Made by a program: the position numbers and the translations under genes
The notes under the pieces: generated by a model
Database searches by the model: none
Seen by the model: the letters and a program-made list of their open reading frames with translations, nothing else
Told to the model about the DNA's origin: nothing
Shown: positions 25,496-34,613 of the stretch, piece by piece
How positions within the stretch are numbered: position 1 is the first letter of the stretch
How the letters are laid out: the number at the start of each line of letters is the position of its first letter
From: Yanshouia hominis
GTDB taxonomy: Bacteria; Bacillota; Clostridia; Oscillospirales; Ruminococcaceae
Direction: 5' to 3'
Assembly (NCBI GenBank): GCA_014385025.1
Contig: JACRTB010000012.1
Span: 24,551 to 88,550 of the forward strand
Length of the DNA stretch: 64,000 nucleotides

Positions 25496-26275
25496 TCAAT
25501 AGTCGATGCCCAACATTGCTCCGATCTTTTTATATGCCGGGAGAAGTTTATACTCGGCGGTAACATCATACTTGATGGGAAATCCGACCTGCGTTTTGGC
25601 TGTTGTGCAGAGCCCGTCCAGCAACGCTTCCGCTTTATCAGGAGTGAAGGTGAAAATCATTTCATTTTCCTGCGCCATACCATGTTTGCGATCTCCGATA
25701 CAGGGAACGCTGATGTAAAAATCATGCTTGAGCATTGCGGGAACAACGGCATATACACAAGCGGAATGTCCGCTCAACTGACTGTAAACGTCACTTCCAT
25801 CAATCCAGTTCACTGAGATCAGCAGATGCGTCAATTGGGCAGGATCGCAGTACATCATCACAACATCCGGCTCAAAATCACAGGTTTCCCAAGGTGCCGC
25901 TAAAAGTCCTTTATAGATACCGGGTTCCAGCTTCGGCAGATTTCTGGCCCATTTTGCACCTGCTTCCAAGGAACTCGCGGACTCGGGATAGCGATTGGCG
26001 CCGCTCAGGAAATATTCGGGAACCTCTGTGTATCCGAAGCCAATTACAGGTTCCACACACCAGTTATCCTTATGGAGCATGACCATTTTTTGACCCTGTC
26101 TGCGGACCAGACTAAAGAGCTGGCACATGGATAGATGATGCCCCATGTCACGAAGGGGCTGCGTCGCATCCTGCGGGATTTCTTCATCCATCCGAAGCAT
26201 GCGGACCGCGATCGGATATGATCTCAATCCAAGAAAATTTCTGAGGCTTGTGGTGATTTCTTCTTTTGTGCGCAT
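25496..26275 (-). CDS. DUF169 protein, first gene of TAXI system 2 operon
   Basis: A 259-residue soluble protein of the DUF169 family, whose function is unknown. Visible conserved-looking stretches are LRSYPIAVRM, the MCQLFSLVRRQG region with one cysteine, CVEPVIGFGYTEVPEYFLSGANRYP and VPCIGDRKHGMAQENEMIFTFTPDKAEALLDGL. It leads the operon DUF169 - PatB - permease - binding protein - RidA - PhzF, with 25 nt to the next gene, and is read from the promoter overlapped by two palindromes. I cannot assign an activity. Confidence 0.8.
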   Translation of the reverse strand: MRTKEEITTSLRNFLGLRSYPIAVRMLRMDEEIPQDATQPLRDMGHHLSMCQLFSLVRRQGQKMVMLHKDNWCVEPVIGFGYTEVPEYFLSGANRYPESASSLEAGAKWARNLPKLEPGIYKGLLAAPWETCDFEPDVVMMYCDPAQLTHLLISVNWIDGSDVYSQLSGHSACVYAVVPAMLKHDFYISVPCIGDRKHGMAQENEMIFTFTPDKAEALLDGLCTTAKTQVGFPIKYDVTAEYKLLPAYKKIGAMLGIDY

Positions 26276-26313
26276 AAATCGTGCTCCTCTCTATTGAACA
26301 ACTATTCGCTGAG

Positions 26314-26345
26314 TAATAATGCATTATTATAATAATGCATTATTA
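26314..26345. promoter_or_regulatory. Two abutting identical 16-bp palindromes (operator)
   Basis: TAATAATGCATTATTA occurs at 26314-26329 and again at 26330-26345 with no spacer. Each copy is a perfect palindrome. They cover the spacer and -10 of the predicted DUF169-operon promoter, an arrangement expected for a repressor site bound by two dimers. The cognate regulator is unknown; the GntR and LysR proteins of the island are candidates. Confidence 0.7.
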
Positions 26346-26357
26346 AATTTACTTCAA
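26329..26357 (-). promoter_or_regulatory. Promoter of the DUF169-PatB-TRAP operon
   Basis: On the minus strand TTGAAG (26352-26357) and TATTAT (26329-26334) are 17 nt apart, about 55 nt before the DUF169 start and overlapped by the palindrome pair. Confidence 0.55.
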
Positions 26358-26537
26358 GTAATTTTTTGAAAAACGTCATTTTGGACAACTTTTGTTTATC
26401 CAATAGGTACAATCAGCCAAAACAACTGTATAATAATATAATCAGCACACCTCCATGCCGCAAAGAGATCTCCTGTACTTCCTTATCGGCGCTAATTTTT
26501 GAAACACATCGCCTTACGAATACTTTTCCGCGTAGAT

Positions 26538-26568
26538 AAATATCCCCCGGTTTCGCCGGGGGATATTT
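26538..26568. terminator. Symmetrical terminator-like hairpin
   Basis: 13-bp stem AAATATCCCCCGG / CCGGGGGATATTT with loop TTTCG; similar in style to the hairpin at 27553. The neighbouring gap 26358-26537 has no gene. Confidence 0.65.
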
Positions 26569-26582
26569 ATTCATACAAAAAA

Positions 26583-26605
26583 GGCAGCCCCCAAAGGGGG
26601 CTGCC
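26583..26605 (-). terminator. Terminator after the decayed dehydrogenase
   Basis: Perfect 10-bp stem GGCAGCCCCC / GGGGGCTGCC with a 3-nt loop, followed on the minus strand by TTTTTTG. Confidence 0.8.
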
Positions 26606-26728
26606 AGATGGACAAAACAACAGGATAATCGATCGTCAGACATCTTCAAAGGAGATGCAGAAAACAAACCTTTCTAAGAGCCGTCGAATCAAGGGGCCGA
26701 TTTGATTCGCACCCCCCTTGGAAAAAAT

Positions 26729-27580
26729 TTAGAAGTGATTGACCTGATGCTTGGGTGTCTGACCGTGCAACCCGCGTATTACTTCGGCGGCTGCACCAGT
26801 CAACAAAGTATACATCGCTTCTTCAGTGTACCAAGCAGCGTGCGGAGTCAAAATAACATTTTCCAAAGTCAGCAGGGGATCATCAAGGCTGATGGACTCC
26901 CGTGTCAGCACATCAAGGCCGGCACCGCCAAGTTGTCCATTCTTGATTGCGTCATAGAGCGCCGACTCATCGACAAGACCTCCGCGTGCGGTATTGATCA
27001 GAATTGCACCTTGCTTCATCTGAGACAAAAAGTCGGCATTGACCAGCTTTTGGGTATAGCGGTTTAACGGAGCGTGAATTGATACAAAATCACTCTGCGC
27101 AAGCATTTCATTCTGACTCACCAGAGTAATTCCCCGTCCCTCCAGTTGTTCCTGACGAAGTCCGGGATCGCTGGCGATCACCTTCATGCCAAAAGCCTGC
27201 GCTTTTTTTGCAACACAACAGGCGATGTTGCCCGCGCCGAGAAGTCCCAATGTCCGTCCTCGAATTGCATGAACCGGCTTTGTAACCGAGTAGTCCCATT
27301 TGCCTTCCTTGACGGTGCGTTCCAGTATGTTCAGCCGTTTAGCGCAGGCAAGCAGCAGAAGGATTGCGTGATTTGATACTTCCTCAATACAGTAGTCAGG
27401 GACATTTGCCACCGGAATCCTGGCGCGGCTGGCGAAAAAAGCATGCGTCGTGCTGTTGAAAACGGCATGACCTGCACGCAGGCATTCCAAAAATTTGGCG
27501 TTCTGTAAGGCGTTTTTGCACCGTGTGTTGGGCTGTCGTAAAAACAGCGCGAAAAATGCCCCCGGCATTGCCGGGGGCAT
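26729..27580 (-). pseudogene. 5'-truncated D-2-hydroxyacid dehydrogenase (CtBP/SerA-like)
   Basis: The frame encodes the NAD-binding and C-terminal parts of a D-isomer-specific 2-hydroxyacid dehydrogenase. It shows IPVANVPDYCIEEVSNHAILLLLACAKR, nucleotide motif GLLGAGNIACCVAKKAQAFGMKVIASDP, catalytic Arg in INTARGGLVDE and His in LTPHAAWYT. About the first 95 residues expected of the family are missing. The upstream part of the frame (before about 27430) has no similarity and runs through a terminator hairpin at 27553-27583, so no real start exists. It is most likely a remnant of a deletion or rearrangement. Confidence 0.75.
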
Positions 27581-27583
27581 TTT
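27553..27583. terminator. Bidirectional terminator at the broken end of the dehydrogenase remnant
   Basis: 14-bp perfect stem AAAATGCCCCCGGC / GCCGGGGGCATTTT with a 3-nt loop, A and T runs on both sides. Its position inside the open frame shows that the gene lost its own 5' end. The stretch 27584-27962 contains no gene I recognise. Confidence 0.75.
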
Positions 27584-27962
27584 ATGAGAAGCGAAGTCGG
27601 CCGGCCGGTTTCAGCAAATCCGCCAGCCCCTCTGTGACGCGAATAACCAAACATGATTCGTCTGTTCAAGATAGTATGCCGCAGATTCTTCAGCGCGCTT
27701 TTTGTATGTCATATCACTTTCTGCTTATGATTTCAAAGAATTTCGCAGCATTTGGAACAAGGCCCATATTGCAATTCCAATATCGCACGCCATACTTTTT
27801 CAGCAAAAACTGGTGAAAGAGTCCCGGTGTTGTTCGCGAACTCCAACAGTCTCTGCTTGTGTGATCAGAGAAAGGCGGACACACTTTTTGTGAGTGTCTA
27901 CTTTTAGATTACCAGGTGCAACACACTTTTTTGCCCATACCTTTTATGTTGAGATAAAATTT

Positions 27963-27992
27963 AGGGGAACGCCCTTCCGCGGGCGCTCCCCT
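27963..27992 (-). terminator. Terminator of lysA
   Basis: AGGGGA-CGCCC / GGGCG-TCCCCT stem with one internal mismatch, 12 nt after the lysA stop, followed by AAATTTT on the minus strand. Confidence 0.6.
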
Positions 27993-28004
27993 TTTGTGCT
28001 TGCC

Positions 28005-29303
28005 TCAGAGATCGTTGCGGACCAAATCCTCCATACTCTCGCGCCGGATAATTTCACGTGCTTGTCCATCTCTCACCATAACGGCAGCGGGACGGGGCAC
28101 CCGGTTATAGTTGGAAGCCATCGAGTAGTTGTAGGCTCCGGTCGCCAGAACAGCGATAATATCATCAACCTTGGGAGACTGAATCGGCATCCCCTCCCCG
28201 ACCAGATCGCCGCTCTCGCAGCAGCGGCCCGCAAGGGTGATGACGCTGTCCTTCGGATCGGCGGCCCGGTTGGCCAGCACCGCTTCGTACTGGGACTGAT
28301 AAAGAATATAGCGGGGATTATCGGTCATACCGCCATCCACCGAAACATAAGTGCGGATATTCGGGATCACCTTGACTCCACCGACGGTGTAAAGGGTAAT
28401 GCCAGCCGATCCGACAACCGAACGGCCGGGTTCGATGGCGATGAAGGGCGTCTCAAGACCGTACTTGCGGCAGGTCGTATGGACCATTCCGGAAACCTTC
28501 TCCATGTAATCCTGATAGGGCACCGGATCATTTTCCGGAACATACTTGATGCCGAAACCGCCGCCAAGGTTCAGTTCGGTGAGAATAAGGCCCGTTTCAT
28601 CCCTGACAGCCGCCATAAAGCCGATCATCACCTCAGCCGCGCACTCAAAGGGATCAATCTCGAAAATCTGCGAACCGATATGGCAGTGAATTCCCTTGAG
28701 GGCGACTCCCGGATGGGTCAGAGCGTAGCGGACCGCGTCAAGCGCCTCGCCGGTTTCCAGCGCGAAGCCGAACTTCGAATCAATCTGCCCGGTGCGGACA
28801 AAATTATGGGTATGGGCATCGATTCCCGGTTTGATTCGCAGCAGAATCGGAACCACCTTGTTTTGAGAGATCGCAATGGCTGAAATACGCTCCAGCTCGG
28901 TCAGATTATCAACGACGATTCGCCCGACATTGTGCTCAATCGCATAGGTCAGCTCCTCGACCGTCTTGTTGTTGCCATGATAGAAGATTTTCTCGACCGG
29001 GAATCCAACCGAAAGCGCAGTATAAAGCTCCCCCCGGGAGACGACGTCGATGCCGCAGCCCTCGCTTTCCACGATGCGGTAAATCTCTTTGCAGGCAAAC
29101 GCCTTGCTCGCATAGGCCACCAGCCCTTTGCCGCCGTAATAGCGGTCGATCGAGCCCTTATACTGCCGCAAAGTGTCGCGGATGGTCCCCTCGTCAAAGA
29201 CGTAAAGCGGGGTTCCATAGGTACGCGCCAGTTCCACCGTATCGGCCGAGCCGATTGTCAGGTGCCCCGCCTCATTGACAGAAAGGCAGTCAGATACAAA
29301 CAT
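28005..29303 (-). CDS. lysA: Diaminopimelate decarboxylase
   Basis: A 432-residue PLP enzyme of fold type III that makes L-lysine from meso-diaminopimelate, the last step of lysine synthesis. PLP lysine lies in VAYASKAFACKE. The usual later motifs are GIHCHIGSQI, LNLGGGFGI, EPGRSVVGSAG, GGMTDNPR and the partner-subunit cysteine in GRCCESGD. Start taken at ATG 29303, seven bases behind GGGAGGA; the ATG two codons earlier abuts that site. It lies 65 nt downstream of ysxC on the same strand. Confidence 0.95.
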   Translation of the reverse strand: MFVSDCLSVNEAGHLTIGSADTVELARTYGTPLYVFDEGTIRDTLRQYKGSIDRYYGGKGLVAYASKAFACKEIYRIVESEGCGIDVVSRGELYTALSVGFPVEKIFYHGNNKTVEELTYAIEHNVGRIVVDNLTELERISAIAISQNKVVPILLRIKPGIDAHTHNFVRTGQIDSKFGFALETGEALDAVRYALTHPGVALKGIHCHIGSQIFEIDPFECAAEVMIGFMAAVRDETGLILTELNLGGGFGIKYVPENDPVPYQDYMEKVSGMVHTTCRKYGLETPFIAIEPGRSVVGSAGITLYTVGGVKVIPNIRTYVSVDGGMTDNPRYILYQSQYEAVLANRAADPKDSVITLAGRCCESGDLVGEGMPIQSPKVDDIIAVLATGAYNYSMASNYNRVPRPAAVMVRDGQAREIIRRESMEDLVRNDL

Positions 29304-29368
29304 TGTCATTCCTCCCGGTTGATCGATTTATTTCCACCGCGTCATCATCTTTGCGCGGTCGGCTGCAA

Positions 29369-29992
29369 TCAGTAAAAGCGCTGTTCTCCGCCGCTCTCCG
29401 GCTCGTCGTCGGGCTGGGATAGGTCCTCAATGATCTCCCGCACCGCATCGACCCCCTCCCCTGTTTCCGAGGAGCAGGGAATCATCGTAATCTCCTCCCC
29501 GCAGGAAAACTCCTGGGCAAAGGCCGCCAGACGCGCGGTTCTCTGGGTTTTGTTGAGCTTGTCCGCCTTAGTCAGCAGAACCACAAAGGGCGTCTCCGTA
29601 TCAATCAGATAATCGGCCATCGTCAGATCGTCCGAGGAGGGCGGGTGGCGCATGTCAACAAGCAGAAAAACGATGCGGATATCCCGGCTCTGTCCGAAAT
29701 AGCCGCCAATCAGCTCATCCCAGCGCCGCCGCTCCCCCTTTGCCACCTTGGCAAATCCGTAACCGGGGAGGTCAACAAAGCGAACCTCCCCAGCGCGGTA
29801 AAAGTTGATGGTCGCCGTCTTGCCGGGCATCGAGCTGACCCGCGCCAATGAGCGGCGGTTGAAAATTTTATTGAGCAGCGAAGATTTTCCGACATTGGAG
29901 CGCCCGGTAAAGACAAACTCGGGACAATCGGAATCGGAAAGCTGCTGGGAAAGGCCGAATGCCTTCTCAAAGACGACCAGATGATAGTTCAA
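29369..29992 (-). CDS. ysxC: Ribosome biogenesis GTP-binding protein YsxC/EngB
   Basis: A 207-residue GTPase needed for large-subunit ribosome assembly. G1 is GRSNVGKSSLL, G3 is DLPGYGFAKV and G4 is TKADKL, all in the expected order. TTG start with AAGGAG upstream. It is 15 nt downstream of lon, a very common Firmicutes arrangement (lon-ysxC). The C-terminal tail after the G domain is short and acidic. Confidence 0.95.
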   Translation of the reverse strand: MNYHLVVFEKAFGLSQQLSDSDCPEFVFTGRSNVGKSSLLNKIFNRRSLARVSSMPGKTATINFYRAGEVRFVDLPGYGFAKVAKGERRRWDELIGGYFGQSRDIRIVFLLVDMRHPPSSDDLTMADYLIDTETPFVVLLTKADKLNKTQRTARLAAFAQEFSCGEEITMIPCSSETGEGVDAVREIIEDLSQPDDEPESGGEQRFY

Positions 29993-30007
29993 AGCGTTTC
30001 TCCTTTT

Positions 30008-32425
30008 TCAGCAGGTCACCGGCCGGCGGGGTGTTTCAGCCGCCAGCATCGGAAGCATCGGCGCCGCGGCCTTCTGTTCCGGTGCGGGGAGATCCGCGAG
30101 GGCAAGCTGAAGCACCTCGTCAATTCCCCTGACCGGCACGAAATGGATCGCCTCCCGGACCGCCGGATCGATCTCCGCAATATCCGGCTCGTTGGCCGCG
30201 GGGATGACGACCGTCTGAATCCGGTTGCGGAAGGCCGCCATCGACTTTTCCCGCAGGCCGCCGATCGGCAGGACCCTCCCGCGCAGGGTGATCTCGCCGG
30301 TCATGGCGACATTGCTCCGCACCGGCGTGCCGGAGAGGGCGGAAACAAGAGCCGTGCAGATCGTCACACCGGCCGAGGGACCGTCCTTCGGCACCGCACC
30401 CTCCGGGACATGGACATGGATATCCTTATCCTTGTAAAAGGTGGGGCTGATGTGATAGCGCTCGGCATGGGCACGCAGAAAGCTGACCGCGGCATGGGCG
30501 GATTCCTTCATCACGTCCCCGAGCGATCCGGTCAACTCAACCTTACCGCTGCCGTCAAGCACTGCGACTTCCACCTGCAGCATTTCGCCGCCCACCGAGG
30601 TCCACGCAAGGCCGTTGACCACGCCCACCTCATCGGCTTTACCGAGGTCGTCCGGCAGAAATTTACGCGGTCCAAGCAGCATTTCAACCAGTTCCGGCGT
30701 GACGGTGATTCTCTTCGCTTCCCCCGCCACAATTTTTTTGGCGCATTTGCGGAAAAGCGAAGCAATGGTACGCTCAAGCGTCCGGACGCCGGCTTCGCGG
30801 GTATATCCGTCGATCACGGCGTAGAGTGCCTCATCCGTAATCCTCGCCTGCCGTCCATCCAGACCGTTCTTGGTTCTTTGCTTGGGGATCAGATGTTCCT
30901 TGGCGATATGCAGTTTCTCCTCGCGGGTATAGCTCGGCAGCTCGATGACCTCCATCCGGTCGTAGAGCGGCGCCGGGATCTGCTCGGCATTGTTGGCCGT
31001 CGCCAGGAAGAGGACCTCCGACAGGTCGAAGGGCAGCTCAAGAAAATGATCGCGGAAGGCGTGGTTCTGCTCGGAATCAAGCACCTCAAGCAGCGCCGAG
31101 GAGGGATCTCCCTTATAATCTCCGCCGAGCTTATCGACCTCATCGAGAAGCATCAGCGGGTTGTTGCTCTTGGCACGGCGCATCGCATCAATAATCCGGC
31201 CCGGCATCGACCCTATGTAGGTCTTGCGGTGGCCGCGGATGTCCGACTCGTCCTTGACGCCGCCGAGCGAGATGCGCACATAGTCCCGTCCCGTCGCGCG
31301 GGCGATCGAACGTGCGACCGAGGTTTTCCCCACGCCGGGCGGGCCGACGAGGCAAAGAATCTGCCCCTTCTGATCGGGAGCCAGAGCCTGCACCGCGATG
31401 GATTCCAGCACCCGTTCCTTAACCTTTTTCATTCCATAGTGATCGTGGTCGAGGATTCGGGAGGCTTCCTTAATATCGGACTTAACGGTGCGGTGGATAT
31501 TCCAGGGAAGCTCAAGGCAGACATCGAGGTAGCCTCGGATCACCGCGGCCTCCTGTGAGTTGGAAGGCATTTTCGCAAGGCGGTTAACCTCCTTGACCAG
31601 CTTTTCCGCCGCCTCTTCCCCAAGGCCCAGCTTTTCGATTCTGTTAAGATATTCCTCCACCTCGGCCTCGGGAGAATCATCGTCCCCAAGCTCTTCCGAA
31701 ATGACCTTCATCTGCTCACGAAGGTAGTATTCCTTTTGGTTGCGGTCGATCTGGCTCTTGACCTTCTCGTAAATTCCCGCTTCCAGCCGGAGAATCTCAT
31801 TCTCGTTTTCAAAGATCTCCGCAAGAATCTCCAGGCGGCGCAGGACGTTCGATTCCTCGAGCACCTCCTGCTTCTCCTCAACCGGAAGCGGCACATTGCC
31901 CGCCACATACTCCGAGAGGAGCAGAGGGTCCTCAGCGACCATCACCCCGAGCACCAGCTCTTTGGGCATCTTCGGCGAGAGGGAGACATATTCTTCAAAA
32001 AGGTTCTTGACCGTCCGCATCAGTGCGCTGACCAGATCCTGAGAACCGGAGGGAATCCGGCGGGTCGGGTAGGGGCGCACCTCGGCGATAAAGTAGGGGT
32101 CCTCCTGGGTCACCGACAGGATCTTGGCCCGGGTCAGGCCCTCGGCCATGACCCGCAGCCCCGTCCCCTGCACCCGGATCACCTGTTTGATTTCGGCGAT
32201 CACGCCGACACGGTACAGGCCCTCATCGTGGGGATCATCCTCCTGAATATCGCTCTGGGCGGTCAGAAAGATTTTCCGTCCCTCTTCCAGCGCCTGATTC
32301 AGGGCCGCGATCGACTTTTCACGGCCAATATCGAAATGAAGCACCATCTTCGGGAAAAGCACCAGCCCGCGCAGTGCAATGACCGGAAGGGTCTGGTTCT
32401 GTATCAAGGTTCTTTTCTCTCTCAA
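30008..32425 (-). CDS. lon: ATP-dependent Lon protease
   Basis: An 805-residue cytoplasmic quality-control protease. The N-terminal substrate-binding LON domain (about 10-200) is followed by a coiled region and the AAA+ module with Walker [10 protein letters not shown] and Walker [10 protein letters not shown]. The C-terminal serine protease domain has the catalytic serine in [10 protein letters not shown]; its lysine lies downstream. Start taken at TTG 32425, seven bases behind GGAGGT; the in-frame TTG five codons earlier lies on the ribosome site itself. It has its own promoter in the gap to clpX. Confidence 0.96.
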   Translation of the reverse strand: MREKRTLIQNQTLPVIALRGLVLFPKMVLHFDIGREKSIAALNQALEEGRKIFLTAQSDIQEDDPHDEGLYRVGVIAEIKQVIRVQGTGLRVMAEGLTRAKILSVTQEDPYFIAEVRPYPTRRIPSGSQDLVSALMRTVKNLFEEYVSLSPKMPKELVLGVMVAEDPLLLSEYVAGNVPLPVEEKQEVLEESNVLRRLEILAEIFENENEILRLEAGIYEKVKSQIDRNQKEYYLREQMKVISEELGDDDSPEAEVEEYLNRIEKLGLGEEAAEKLVKEVNRLAKMPSNSQEAAVIRGYLDVCLELPWNIHRTVKSDIKEASRILDHDHYGMKKVKERVLESIAVQALAPDQKGQILCLVGPPGVGKTSVARSIARATGRDYVRISLGGVKDESDIRGHRKTYIGSMPGRIIDAMRRAKSNNPLMLLDEVDKLGGDYKGDPSSALLEVLDSEQNHAFRDHFLELPFDLSEVLFLATANNAEQIPAPLYDRMEVIELPSYTREEKLHIAKEHLIPKQRTKNGLDGRQARITDEALYAVIDGYTREAGVRTLERTIASLFRKCAKKIVAGEAKRITVTPELVEMLLGPRKFLPDDLGKADEVGVVNGLAWTSVGGEMLQVEVAVLDGSGKVELTGSLGDVMKESAHAAVSFLRAHAERYHISPTFYKDKDIHVHVPEGAVPKDGPSAGVTICTALVSALSGTPVRSNVAMTGEITLRGRVLPIGGLREKSMAAFRNRIQTVVIPAANEPDIAEIDPAVREAIHFVPVRGIDEVLQLALADLPAPEQKAAAPMLPMLAAETPRRPVTC

Positions 32426-32496
32426 AGTGGTTACCTCCAATCATTCTAAATTCATTGGCAGACGGGCAAAATGCATTGGCCCTATGCCTTGGATTC

Positions 32497-32526
32497 ATTA
32501 TACTAGATAAAAGATGAAGATTTCAA
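32497..32526 (-). promoter_or_regulatory. Promoter of lon
   Basis: TTGAAA and TATAAT 18 nt apart on the minus strand, about 70 nt before the lon start. No CIRCE or CtsR-like operator was recognised. Confidence 0.65.
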
Positions 32527-32633
32527 GTGTACATGATTACCAAGATAAAAAGGGATTCTTCCCCGGGATCGACGCCGGCGTCAAATCCGGCATGGAGCCC
32601 GGAGAACAATCCCTCCTTGCAGCGAAGTTGGCA

Positions 32634-33950
32634 TCAGGACGCGGGGGTGCTGGTACGGGAACGGGGCTTGCGCGCCTCCGCAATGGCGCGGGGGCTTTCA
32701 GCGGGAAGCCGTTCCGGATCGCGGAGAATCAGCGGTTCTCCCGTGCGGTCCACGCAGCCCTTGGTGATCACAATCCGCTCAATCGTATAATCGCTCGGAG
32801 CGTCAAACATCAGCTTGGCCAGCGTCTCCTCGAGGATACCGCGCAGTCCGCGCGCACCGGTCTTGCGCTCAATGGCAAGACGGGCGATTTCCTCCAGAGC
32901 CTCCTGCTCGAATTCGAGCGTGATCCGGTCCAGTTCAAAGAGGCGCTGGTACTGCTTGATCATCGAATTCTTCGGCTCGAGCAGAATGCGGATCAGTGCC
33001 TGCTCATCGAGAGCCGAAAGAGAGGTAATGACCGGCAGGCGTCCGACCAGCTCGGGAATCAGCCCGAAGCGGACAAGATCCTGCGGAATCAGCTCTTTCA
33101 TCAGCTCGTCGGTCTGCTCGCGGCTGCGCACCGGCGCGCCGAAGCCCATCGATGAAGTGGCAACCCGCTTTTCCACCGTCTTTTCGATTCCATCGAAAGC
33201 GCCGCCGCAGATAAAGAGGATATTTGAGGTATCAATCTGAATAAATTCCTGCTGCGGATGCTTTCTGCCCCCCTGAGGCGGGACGTTGGCAACGGTGCCC
33301 TCCAAAATTTTCAGCAGGGCCTGCTGCACCCCTTCGCCCGAAACGTCCCGAGTGATGGAAGGATTTTCGCTTTTACGGGCAATCTTATCAATTTCGTCGA
33401 TATAGATAATGCCGCGCTGTGCTTTCTGCACATCAAAATCGGCCGCTTGAATCAAGCGCAGCAAAATATTCTCAACGTCCTCGCCGACGTAGCCAGCCTC
33501 GGTCAGCGTGGTGGCGTCGGCAATGGCAAACGGAACTCCCAGCATCTTGGCGAGGGTCTGTGCCAGCAGTGTCTTGCCGGTGCCGGTGGGACCCAGCAGA
33601 AGGACGTTGCTCTTCTGCAGCTCCACGCCTCCATCTCCGCCCGCGCAGAAAATCCGTTTATAATGGTTATAGACGGCGACTGAAAGGGCGATTTTCGCCT
33701 CTTGCTGGCCGATCACATACTCGTCAAGCCCGGCTTTGATTTCGGCAGGCTTCAGAAACACAGGCTGCGCCTCGGTCTTCGACGTCTTTTTGCGGCGGAC
33801 GATCCCGTTTTCCTCCTCGAGGATGCTCACACAGAGATCGACGCACTCGTTGCAGATGCAGACGCCGGGACCCGCGATCATACGGCTGACCTGCTCCTGC
33901 TGCTTGCCGCAGAAAGAACAGCGCAGCGGCTTGTTATCTTCTCTTGCCAT
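32634..33950 (-). CDS. clpX: ATP-dependent Clp protease ATP-binding subunit ClpX
   Basis: A 438-residue AAA+ unfoldase that feeds ClpP. The N-terminal zinc domain has four cysteines (RCSFCGK...CICNEC). Walker A is GPTGTGKT, the pore loop is in GYVGEDVEN, Walker B is [11 protein letters not shown], and an RKHPQQEF region follows. The C-terminal tail after about residue 410 is basic and low in complexity. It lies 36 nt downstream of clpP; tig-clpP-clpX is the conserved order. Confidence 0.96.
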   Translation of the reverse strand: MAREDNKPLRCSFCGKQQEQVSRMIAGPGVCICNECVDLCVSILEEENGIVRRKKTSKTEAQPVFLKPAEIKAGLDEYVIGQQEAKIALSVAVYNHYKRIFCAGGDGGVELQKSNVLLLGPTGTGKTLLAQTLAKMLGVPFAIADATTLTEAGYVGEDVENILLRLIQAADFDVQKAQRGIIYIDEIDKIARKSENPSITRDVSGEGVQQALLKILEGTVANVPPQGGRKHPQQEFIQIDTSNILFICGGAFDGIEKTVEKRVATSSMGFGAPVRSREQTDELMKELIPQDLVRFGLIPELVGRLPVITSLSALDEQALIRILLEPKNSMIKQYQRLFELDRITLEFEQEALEEIARLAIERKTGARGLRGILEETLAKLMFDAPSDYTIERIVITKGCVDRTGEPLILRDPERLPAESPRAIAEARKPRSRTSTPAS

Positions 33951-33986
33951 ATCCTTCTCCTTCGAAACTGCTGGATGGTAGGAACC

Positions 33987-34568
33987 TTACCGGTGAGCGA
34001 TCACCTTATCGATCAGTCCGTATTTCATGGCTTCGTCGGCGGACATAAAGTTGTCGCGCTCGGTGTCATGTTCGATCACCGAAAGCGGCTGTCCGGTCTG
34101 TTCGCTCATCAGGCGGTTGAGGCGGTCTTTAATCTTGAGAATCCACTCCGCATGGATCTTGATATCGGTCGCCTGCCCCTTCGCGCCGCCAAGCGGCTGG
34201 TGAATCATGATCTCGGCGTTGGGCAGGGCGATCCGCTTGCCCTTGGCCCCCGATGAGAGCAGGAACGCCCCCATCGAAGCAGCCATACCGATGCAGGTGG
34301 TCGAAACGTCGCACTTGACATAGTTCATCGTGTCGTAAATTGCCATGCCCGCGGTCACCGAACCGCCGGGCGAATTGATATAAAGCTGGATATCCTTATC
34401 GGGGTCCTGCCCCTCAAGAAAAAGGAGCTGCGCCACGACAAGGCTCGCCGTCGTGTCGTTGACCTCGTCGCAGAGCATGATAATGCGGTCGTTGAGCAGG
34501 CGGGAAAAGATATCGTAGGCGCGCTCTCCCCGGTTGGTCTGCTCAATGACGGTTGGTACTAAAGCCAT
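33987..34568 (-). CDS. clpP: ATP-dependent Clp protease proteolytic subunit
   Basis: A 193-residue serine peptidase forming the 14-mer chamber used by ClpX. The catalytic triad is S98 (GMAASMG), H123 (MIHQPLGG) and D172 (ERDNFMS). Normal length; ATG behind AGGAGG. It lies between tig and clpX. Confidence 0.97.
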   Translation of the reverse strand: MALVPTVIEQTNRGERAYDIFSRLLNDRIIMLCDEVNDTTASLVVAQLLFLEGQDPDKDIQLYINSPGGSVTAGMAIYDTMNYVKCDVSTTCIGMAASMGAFLLSSGAKGKRIALPNAEIMIHQPLGGAKGQATDIKIHAEWILKIKDRLNRLMSEQTGQPLSVIEHDTERDNFMSADEAMKYGLIDKVIAHR

Positions 34569-34613
34569 GATTCATACACCTCCTGTGATATGTAGGTGCG
34601 GGGCTGAGAAAAG

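Noticed and set aside
29981..31558. 525-codon plus-strand open frame opposite lon
   Set aside because: Antisense to the Lon protease and domain, no start signal.
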